A stretch of 64,000 nucleotides of DNA from Larimichthys crocea (Eukaryota; Chordata; Actinopteri; Sciaenidae), in NCBI RefSeq assembly GCF_000972845.2, contig NC_040027.1:13135760-13199759 (forward strand). Direction: 5' to 3'. The translations under genes and the position numbers were made by a program. The notes beneath the pieces are model-generated. The model worked only from the letters and a program-made list of their open reading frames with translations. It searched no databases and was not told the origin of the DNA. Positions 56,501 through 64,000 of this stretch are shown in pieces. Every line of letters begins with the position of its first letter. Within the stretch, counting starts at the first letter, position 1.

Positions 56501-59500
56501 GCAGCGTGAAGCAGAAATAAACCCGGAGGTGGATGTTACTGCATGAGTGAGAGGAGGGGTAAAATTCAGATTACAGAGCAGGAGAGAAAGTGACAATGGA
56601 ATTGGAAGAGACAATTTCCTCTTCTCCCAGCTTTGTTTGTACGAGGCGGATAAATTTCTTCCCCACCGCGAGAGTGTTTTTCCATGCTGACTGAAGCACA
56701 GCAGGACTGAGCCAGCAATTAGACAGTGAGGAGAGGAGGGCTAGAAAGATAGGAAGAGAGAGAGAGAGGATGAAGGAGGGCGGCGGCGGTGGAGGGGAGG
56801 GGTGGTGCAAAGTGCAGGGGAGCGAGATAGGCACAGACTCTGACAAAGATGTCTCTCGTGGTGAAGTATGGGATCAAAATCGAAGCTAGCTTTAAGGAAG
56901 AAAGGAGGGAGAAGGATGTGGGTGTAGGGATGAATAAAAAAAAACCCTGAGTCCCTTATCTAGCAATTTGTAGGGTATGCTATCATGACTTTCTCTAATC
57001 CCCAACTTTATCCCCCAAGACACACACACACACACATGTTACACTAATCTTATATTTTCTCCTGGTTTCCGCCTGCATGCTGTGTGTGAATTTGCAACTG
57101 CACGAGCGCATGTTGTTAGCATGCATAATGCTGGACTATATAGACACTTTGATGTCAGCATTAGGCACACAAAGTGACAACTTATAATTATGGAGGCAGT
57201 TGAAATTTCTCTGTTTCTCTGTCGCACAAACAAAATGTTGTTAACAGTCATTGTTGCAGGCTGAATTGAAATCAAAGCTTTAGATGTCATGAGTATGTGA
57301 AGTCCACAGCAGAGGTTTGTGAGTAAGCCTCGTGGATTATGAACATGTGCAGATGCGCCTTAAGGGAAGTGAGATGGGAAGGTTCCTGGTCAGAAAGCTC
57401 AGTGTGGTGAAGGCTGAGTAATCTCTTTAGCTTTCTATTTCTGCGTGTCTTTGGCCTTTTACCTATCTAGCGCACACAGTAACATCCTCTCTGCTGTTAA
57501 ATACCAAACTAGTACGCCGCACCGTAAAGAGAGAGAGAGGGGAACGTGAACAGATGGGCATCCTGTGTAACTGAGGTAACTCGATGAAAAGAGAGAGACG
57601 CAGGGACCGGAGAGAAAAAAGGTACAGGGAAGGCGGGCAGATGGATTTACAAGAAGCGGAAGGAAGGGGCAGATGGGTAGAAGAGACAGAAAGATTTACA
57701 GATGGTAGATGCCTGTGTTAGCACAATGCATCTGTGAACATACATGTAGGACATGTGCAAGGGGCCACTGTCCACGTTCATGTGCTTTTGCCCTCGACCA
57801 ACCCCCAATGGCATGTTTGGTCCACTGAGTTAATTAGCTGTATGCATCAGTACTCATCCCGGTCCCATATGTATCTTCCACACCTGGTGCCGTTCATTTC
57901 AAATTCACTGAGCGCATCCTGCCCTTACCATAAATCACCCAGTTTACATAGTCCTGCAGACAAATAGACGAGCGTTAATGGCAGGTATGTGCATCAGGAT
58001 CATGTGTGAAAGTGATGTTGCCTGAAAGTGTTGCAGTCGTTGACTCTGTGTTTTTATTTTCCAGCTGCACACTGATATGGACAAGGGAGACGGCCGCACT
58101 AAGTATATGTTGGAGGGAGAGGGAGTTGGCTCTGTGTTTGTTATCGACAGCAACACAGGCAACATACACGTCACAAAATCTCTCGACCGCGAAGAGAAAG
58201 ACCAGTACCGACTCATTGCAACCGCCACGGACCGTCAGACAGGCCGAGCCCTGGAGCCCTCCTCTGAGTTCATCATCAGAGTGCAGGACATCAATGACAA
58301 CCCGCCTGTCTTCCCCAATGAACCCTATGTTGCCATGGTGCCGGAGATGGCCAATATAGGTAGATTGCTAAAGCATTATCGAAGTGGTGCTCCACCTGAA
58401 ATGTCTTGAAAAGTGGCTGTAAAACGCTTGTAGTGTTGTCCTTCACAGGGAGCAGCAGCTATGTTTAGCTTGAATTTATTGACCAACGTTTCACATCAAA
58501 ACAAGACACAGACCTTGTTTACTTGTTCACCAGTCCATATATGATAAAAACTCAATACTTTACTTGATATTGAGATTTCGGACGCATCGATTCACGTCAT
58601 CACTGACAGGCACAACGGTCATTTTCACATTTATAAGATGCGAAGCATTGCATTTCAGAGGATGCTTTGGTGGACTGATGTTCACTCTTAGAATTCAGAC
58701 ACTAAAATAAAAAGGTTATTCATGATAAGATAAATAATTATAGTAAATGCAGGTTCTCACCAACTTACTTTAATGTTCTAATTAGCTAATTCACTAAATG
58801 GCATTTTGACCTGATGATGGTCCCTTGGATGAAAAGTTAGAGAATCCCCAAAGTCATTAGGAATTTCATGGCAGCTCATTGAACAGTTGTTGAGATATTT
58901 CAGTGGTAGTTTGATCTCGGGGTCATGACTGTCTGTACACAATTTCATGGAAATTCATCCAACAGTTGTTGAGATGGGTGAGTGATGGACCGACAGACTC
59001 CACACAGGGAGCCAGGCTAAAATAATTTGAGAAAAATCCAATAAAAACGTCTCGACCTACTCATGGCTGCCAATAATGATTTAAATTAAATAATCCGTCA
59101 TAGTGATGAAAATCCAAAGCTAAGCATCACATCTTTGCTTGAAAATGACTTAAAACATGAATCAATTATCAAAATAGTTGCAGATTAATCTTCTGTCAAT
59201 CATTTAATCAGATAATCATTACCTGTCTGAGCCTGCAGCATAATCGACTCCCCATCCACCAAGCGTATTCTCAGCGGTCTCTGTATCTTTCAGACAATCA
59301 AACACTGCTAAATGTGTCTCAATGCTTCTGGCACAGCTCCAGAGTTTCAATTGTTCAACATGAAAACAGCGTATTTAATCATATTTTGTCCAAATGATGA
59401 ATGTTTTGAAGATACTGGGCACACGGCTGGACCGCAGAGAAGTGCATTACCCTTTTAATCCTACAGATGTAAGTACTTGGTATTCAATAGGCAGATTTTA

Positions 59501-62500
59501 GGTGGAATATCACTTTAAGCTTATGAACCAGCCGCCAGCTTTAAATACTACACCGTAAAAGGGCCATTTGACATGTCGCCTTCTCTTTCACAGGCACGTC
59601 TATAATCCAAGTCACAGCCAGAGATGCTGATGATCCAACATATGGAAACAGCGCCCGGCTGGTGTATGCCATTACTCAGGGCCAGGACTATTTCTCTGTG
59701 GATGCTCAGACAGGTCTGTTCATAACCTCACACGGACTGGCACATCCCTACAAAGCTGTTTAGCATAAAATGCATCTCCAGCTGATGATTACACTTTATA
59801 TACATAAATCCCAGCGGTGCTGTTAGAAATCATATGTCGTATCTGTGCAGCCATATGTCCAATGTGGATGAGAACGTTTTAACTCCATTCAGAGACAGAA
59901 GTGGCCTGGAGCCGAATGTTTGTCAATGTCCTGATTCTAAAACGTATGCCATCGCTTTGATGCTAATTTCCCCAGACATTGTGTCACTGTGAAATCTGTC
60001 GTCGTTGTCCACCAGGCGTCCTGCGGACGGCGGTTCCCAACATGGACCGAGAAACTCGGGATGAATATCTGGTCGTTCTCCAGGCCAAAGACATGGGAGG
60101 GCATCTGGGCGGATTATCAGGGACTACAACCATCACTGTGAAGCTGACTGATGTCAACGACAACCCCCCTCACTTCAGAAGGAGTAAGAGCCACTGCTAT
60201 CACACCATCGCCTTACTTTGAACCACTGCAGCTGCAGAATATATATATGCGCGTGTGAGAGTAAAGATTAAAATGATTAAACATCTTGTAATGGCATTTT
60301 GTGACAGCCGCCTGATATCTCCTGCCTCCTTTGGGTCTAGTTGTCTTAAACAGGTGGAAGATAAGCTATAAGCTCCAGACGGGCCTGTCAGCCGCTCGTG
60401 TATTTGATGCACTCTTCCTAATCATTGTTTTTAACATCAGCAGGAATAACACAACCTTTGCCAAGGATGACTGGCATTAACATTCATACAAACACTCCCT
60501 CAGTCTCAAATGGACTGTGCCTTTACGTAGAAGAGTGAAAGATCATGTCCGCTCTTTCTTATTCAAGCTTTTCCCTGTTCCATGCTATTAATATTTCATC
60601 TTAAAGTTCGGCGCTTTCTGCTTCAATAGACAGTAAAATCACTGCAGAATGTGTCTAACACTTTGAGACATATACTGCATTTCTTTATATCCTACCTCTC
60701 CTCTGTTCGTCTTTTTTTCCCTCCTCTCTCTCTTCCTGACTTCTTCTTCCTGACTGTCTCTGCTTACTCCCATTCATCTTAATGTTTAAAGGCCTCTTTC
60801 CTCCCGTTGATATATTGCGCTGCAGTACTGTGCTTTATAGAAGCAATTTAATATTTCCAAATGCCGCCGGTGCGTTATTTATTTATTGATATGTAACTAT
60901 ATCTTCCCCCCTCCCCCTCACCACCTCTACTCCAGGTCATTATTTTCTGTTTGACAATAATGCCACAGTATTAGCAAATGGCTAATTTAGTATGCTCTTT
61001 ATATGCGAGGGGTGTGGTGTCGAAATCATCTTCATAATGTGGAGGATTTGAATGATTAACAATCAGCAAGGTGGCGCCGCTCTGATTAAAATGGAAGCGT
61101 TTTCGACACATTTGCATCTCGTTTCCCCGCAGCATCACAAGTGATGTGGAGTTCATCGTGTGAGAAAGACGTGACCTGCCACAGATCGCTGGCTGCTGAA
61201 TAGTAATGTGAGAACAGATTAACTCAGCGTGAAGATTACAGAGTTAAACTGTTAGCTCGCTTAAAAAATGCAGGGGGAGCTTGCACAATGCTGAGGTGCT
61301 GAAAAACTGAACTGGACTAAACTAAAAACTACAGTTCCTCAAACGACCACTTGAGTCAGTCTCCATAAGTCCCCATGTTCAAATGTCCAACTTCACAGCA
61401 GAAATAAACATGTTTACAGCCTGGTACAAAAAACAATTTTAGTCTGTATAGCTAATTTCCCCGTTCATGACAACTGTACTGAGGGTGAATTTTTATAGAA
61501 CTCACCTGTTCAAATTATATTAAGGCTTAAAGTTATGCAGGATTAAGAGCATGGCCGCTTTGATTGACAGATGGGTGCCTTTACAGGTGTCTTGTTTGAG
61601 CAACCAGGCTTCATTCAGCCTGCCTCAGGTCCACCGATGATCCACGTCTTTGCCCAATTTTGGATTAGACAGGAGGCTAACATGGCAGCAGCCAGAGCCG
61701 CCACACTCTGTCCAAGAGTCCACTGAAACTTTGACTTTTCTCCAACTTAGGATTGCTTTTATTATCATCAGAATAATCAAGAGACATCAAAGTAACTGTG
61801 CTTGTTTTGCCTGACCAACACTTCCAATATCCACAGGTATTCAGTTTCATGATATATTTTATCAGTTGATTCATTTCACCATTTGTGGCCAAGATACAAC
61901 AAATAATTATTATTTACAAATAAGAGCTTGTACGTGAGTTAAAATCATTAGTAGCATACAATTCAGTGGTAAAGTGAAATACTGACAGTTAAAACATGCC
62001 TATACCTTTATGTACACTGAAGAAAGGGTTGCTGGTCGTTGTAAATGTTTCTCCTCTCCCTACTGGCCTGAAGGAGATCTCTTCCCGACACATTGCCAAT
62101 GTAAAAGATGGAGGACGGTGTTCTGTATAGAAATGCATTTCAAAGTTCAGCCAAAGTGAATATGAGGCTTCAGTTATTCACTTTAAAGAGTTCCCTCTTT
62201 GTGTTGCTGTCTCCTCACTGCAGCTCCACGAGGAGAAAATGTACATCCACACAAAGAGGGGAGTCCACACTAAATATTCTATAACTTGATTTTATAATGA
62301 TGTCGGCCCTCTCTCCCATTCAGTAACTATGCAGAAAGCTTTTTGGTCTCCACTCCATCCTGTTTTCACCATCAGAAACATTTCAAGGATCAGATCGTGT
62401 CTGTCTGCTAAAAATCTGGAAATTGTCATGCATGCCTTCATAACCAGTCGGATAGATTATTGTAATTCTTTGCTTTCAGGCATCAGCTCATTCAAAACTC

Positions 62501-63624
62501 TGCTGTATCACATCACACTGATTCCGGCCTCGTTACACTGGCTGTTGCTTATAGAGTTGATTTTATTGAGTACTTATGAAGCCTCGAGAGGCCTCGCCCC
62601 GAGTTATTTAGCAGATCATTTAGAGCCTTATGCCTCCTCTAAGAGGCAACCTCTGTGACTGTGAAGTGAGGCCAATGTACCAGAACTGTACTGAGCGTGA
62701 ATTTTTATAGAACTCACCTGTTCAAATTATATTAAGGCTTAAAGTTATGCGTAATTAAGAGCATGGACGCTTTGATTGACAATTGGATGCCGTTACAGAT
62801 GGGTTGTTTGAGCAACCTGGCTTCATTCAGCACACCTCAGGTCGACCAATGATCCACGTCTTTGTTGATATTTATATTAGAAACCTGTGGGTGACGTCAC
62901 GGATATGCTGTCCATTCTTTATACTGTCAGTGGTCCCTTCTCGATGCTACTTTCTTGGTCGTTCCTCTGTCCAGATTTATACGCAGACCTGCAAAAAGAC
63001 TTTTTAAAAGGGCTTTATGTTTTATGTCAGATTTTATTCTGCTCTCAAAGCTTTTAGTTCATTGTTATTGTCTGTTATTCTGCTTTGTTTTATTGTGAAG
63101 CACTTTGTAATTGTGCTTTGAAAGGTGCTGTATAAATAAAGTGTCTTTTTATTGTTTTTATTTAGCTTTAACTGAACCGTAAATGGATTTTACACCAACT
63201 GTAGATTTCGTTCATCATCTCTTCCGTTGGATTTGCACCAGGTCTCTTTACAGCCAGCATGGACAGTGTGTCTGCTGCTTAGATGTGATCTAATCCTTTA
63301 AACTTTTGGTGAAATATGTGAAAAAAAGCGATAATAGCCGCATGCATAAAAGTGTGTTTTGACACATAATTGAGCCAGACACCGTCCTGCTGTGGAGGCT
63401 ATTTTTTTCCACCATTGTATTCATTGTTTTCCGCCTCCGCAGGTGCGTGGTCATTCTCTGTGTCTGAGCTCGCAGCACCAGGTGTGGAGGTGGGCCGTCT
63501 CACCGCCACCGATCCTGATCTTGGAGAAAACGCACAGCTGGAGTTCACGATCCTCGATGCCGAGGAGGCAGAAATATTCAATCTAACCGGGAAAGACCAG
63601 GAGGCCGTCATCGTGCTGAACAAG
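53569..63624 (+). CDS. cdh24: Type II classical cadherin, most likely CDH24; 5' part, runs off the window
   Basis: Calcium-dependent cell adhesion receptor. Coding exons seen: 53569-54153, 58065-58359, 59594-59713, 60016-60183 and 63443-63624, all in phase, 450 residues; the rest lies beyond the right edge. The protein starts with a signal peptide ([13 protein letters not shown]). A prodomain follows to the furin site RSRRRR (167-172), then the mature end [13 protein letters not shown]. Its W174 and W176 are the Trp2/Trp4 pair of type II cadherins. EC1 ends in DINDNPP, EC2 has [15 protein letters not shown] and MDRE and ends in DVNDNPP, and EC3 begins with DPDLGEN. The EC3 start ([20 protein letters not shown]) looks closest to CDH24, and PSMB11 is CDH24's neighbour in human. 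Another type II cadherin is possible. The prodomain, about 150 residues, is far longer than the usual 20-40. The exon 53397-54153 also carries the 5' leader. Confidence 0.85.
54672..55045. repeat. Dispersed repeat family A, copy 9 (head-to-head fold-back)
   Basis: 54672-54737 is a reverse-oriented piece of the family's right end; 54738-55045 is a plus-oriented longer piece. The left arm is the inverse of 54904-54980, so the copy folds back on itself. Confidence 0.7.
55050..58060 (+). other. Cadherin intron 2, mostly unique sequence
   Basis: No coding exon was recognised. It contains purine-rich stretches (56740-56830, 57525-57670), a short AC repeat (57019-57036) and the octamer-like cluster listed at 55584-55620. 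Confidence 0.45.
55584..55620 (+). promoter_or_regulatory. Cluster of three octamer-like motifs in cadherin intron 2
   Basis: ATATGCAT (55584-55591), a perfect octamer ATTTGCAT (55594-55601) and CTTTGCAT (55613-55620) occur within 37 bases. POU-domain factors bind ATTTGCAT. Enhancer function is inference only. Confidence 0.35.
58795..59020 (+). repeat. Dispersed repeat family D in a cadherin intron
   Basis: GGCATTTTGACCTGATGATG, then two copies of CAGTTGTTGAGAT and ATTTCATGGAAATTCATCCA, then GATGGACCGACAGACTCC. This is a common fish non-coding repeat. Fragments occur at about 838-960, 17640-17850 and 36765-36840. Confidence 0.6.
60184..61324 (+). other. Left part of cadherin intron 5 with a possible conserved non-coding block
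   Basis: No exon was recognised. The segment 60960-61200 is free of recognised repeats and rich in motifs common in developmental enhancers: TAAT sites, a perfect octamer ATTTGCAT at 61110-61117 and GATTAACAATCA. Conservation cannot be judged from this sequence alone. Confidence 0.35.
61325..61680 (-). repeat. Dispersed repeat family A, copy 10
   Basis: Near full-length reverse copy, from ACTACAGTTCCTCAAACGAC to CCGATGATCCACGTCTTTGC and GATTAGACAGGAGGCTAACA. Confidence 0.75.
62300..63155 (+). mobile_element. L2-type LINE 3' fragment, split by a family A insertion
   Basis: 62329-62636 encodes a reverse-transcriptase C-terminal remnant: [20 protein letters not shown], then a block ending [12 protein letters not shown], then GLAPSYL. 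This is characteristic of L2/jockey-group elements, although the central NAAAR-like stretch is deleted. About 300 bases later, 62941-63155 carries the L2-like 3' end (GTGAAGCACTTTGTAATTGT, GAAAGGTGCTGTATAAATAA). The interruption is family A. Confidence 0.65.
62640..62945 (-). repeat. Dispersed repeat family A, copy 11, inside the L2 fragment
   Basis: Begins AGGCAACCTCTGTGACTGTG (the outermost right end of the family) and ends with GGTGACGTCACGGATATGC and TTTATACTGTCAGTGG (the left end). Internally deleted. This copy and copy 2 help define the family's two ends. Confidence 0.7.
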
Positions 63625-64000
63625 GTGAGCGACAAGACGGGTACAGATGCACACGCCTGTGCATAAAGCAGCTTTAATCTCGAGATGATAGACGAGGATA
63701 TGAAGCTGCACGCAGGTGGTTTTGTCTGATGATTCTCACAGTCTCGAGTTAATTCTGAGGCGACTGGACTGAAGAACTCTCCAGAACTGGAGAAGCTGGG
63801 ATGGATGAGAGTCAACACATCCAGTTACTCCAGATTTATCTCCTCTCAAAGTTGCTTTGGCCTGTAATTGCAAATTAATTTTATTTAGTCATTCAAACAT
63901 TTCATTACTCCACTCAAACAGGTTCAGACTCCCACGGCTCTGCCTGAGCAATTAATGAGCAACAGTGATCTAATAACCAGCCGGTGAAAAACTGAAACGC
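63625..64000 (+). other. Start of the next cadherin intron
   Basis: Follows the donor AAG|GTGAGC at 63624/63625. No further exon is seen before the window ends; the remaining ectodomain, transmembrane segment and cytoplasmic tail must lie to the right. Confidence 0.6.

Noticed and set aside
62783..63007. Plus-strand frame of 74 codons
   Set aside because: Crosses the junction between the family A insertion and the L2 tail; an accidental fusion of repeats.

Overview
The window is vertebrate nuclear DNA, almost certainly from a teleost fish, probably a percomorph. The evidence is intron-rich genes with GT-AG splice sites, NaPi-IIb, SEL1L3, beta5t proteasome and type II cadherin orthologues, and fish-type mobile DNA: a Tc1-like transposon, L2-, L1- and RTE-type LINE pieces, tRNA-derived SINEs and many short dispersed repeats. 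I read all exon boundaries by eye, checking splice sites, phase and similarity to families I know.

Layout, left to right. 1-3400 is repeat-rich intergenic DNA. 3606-6629 (+) is an eight-exon pancreatic elastase of the CELA3 type with a TATA box and a possible PTF1 site. 6800-13690 is repeats and unassigned DNA. 14302-18633 (+) is a complete slc34a2 (sodium-phosphate cotransporter NaPi-IIb; 13 exons, at least 12 of them coding, 639 residues). 18634-28900 holds its 3' UTR and about 10 kb without a gene. 28919-41807 (-) is a complete 24-exon sel1l3 (1113 residues), with a 1.7 kb dimeric satellite in one intron. 42487-43602 (+) is the single-exon thymoproteasome gene psmb11, divergent from sel1l3 with 679 bp between the two start codons. 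44470-48550 holds a fold-back Tc1-like element and an L1 remnant. 48660-63624 (+) is the 5' part of a type II cadherin gene, most likely cdh24, running off the right edge in EC3.

The genes do not form one pathway. The order is informative: SLC34A2-SEL1L3 are neighbours on human 4p15 and PSMB11-CDH24 are neighbours on human 14q11, so the window joins two known ancestral pairs.

I see no sign of an undescribed multi-gene system. The points most worth checking are: the long propeptide and roughly 49-residue insertion in Psmb11; the very long prodomain of the cadherin; the extra C-terminal hydrophobic segment of Sel1l3; the short divergent sel1l3/psmb11 interval; and three structured repeats (the dimeric satellite, the fold-back Tc1, and a TTAA-flanked element whose core has become a satellite).
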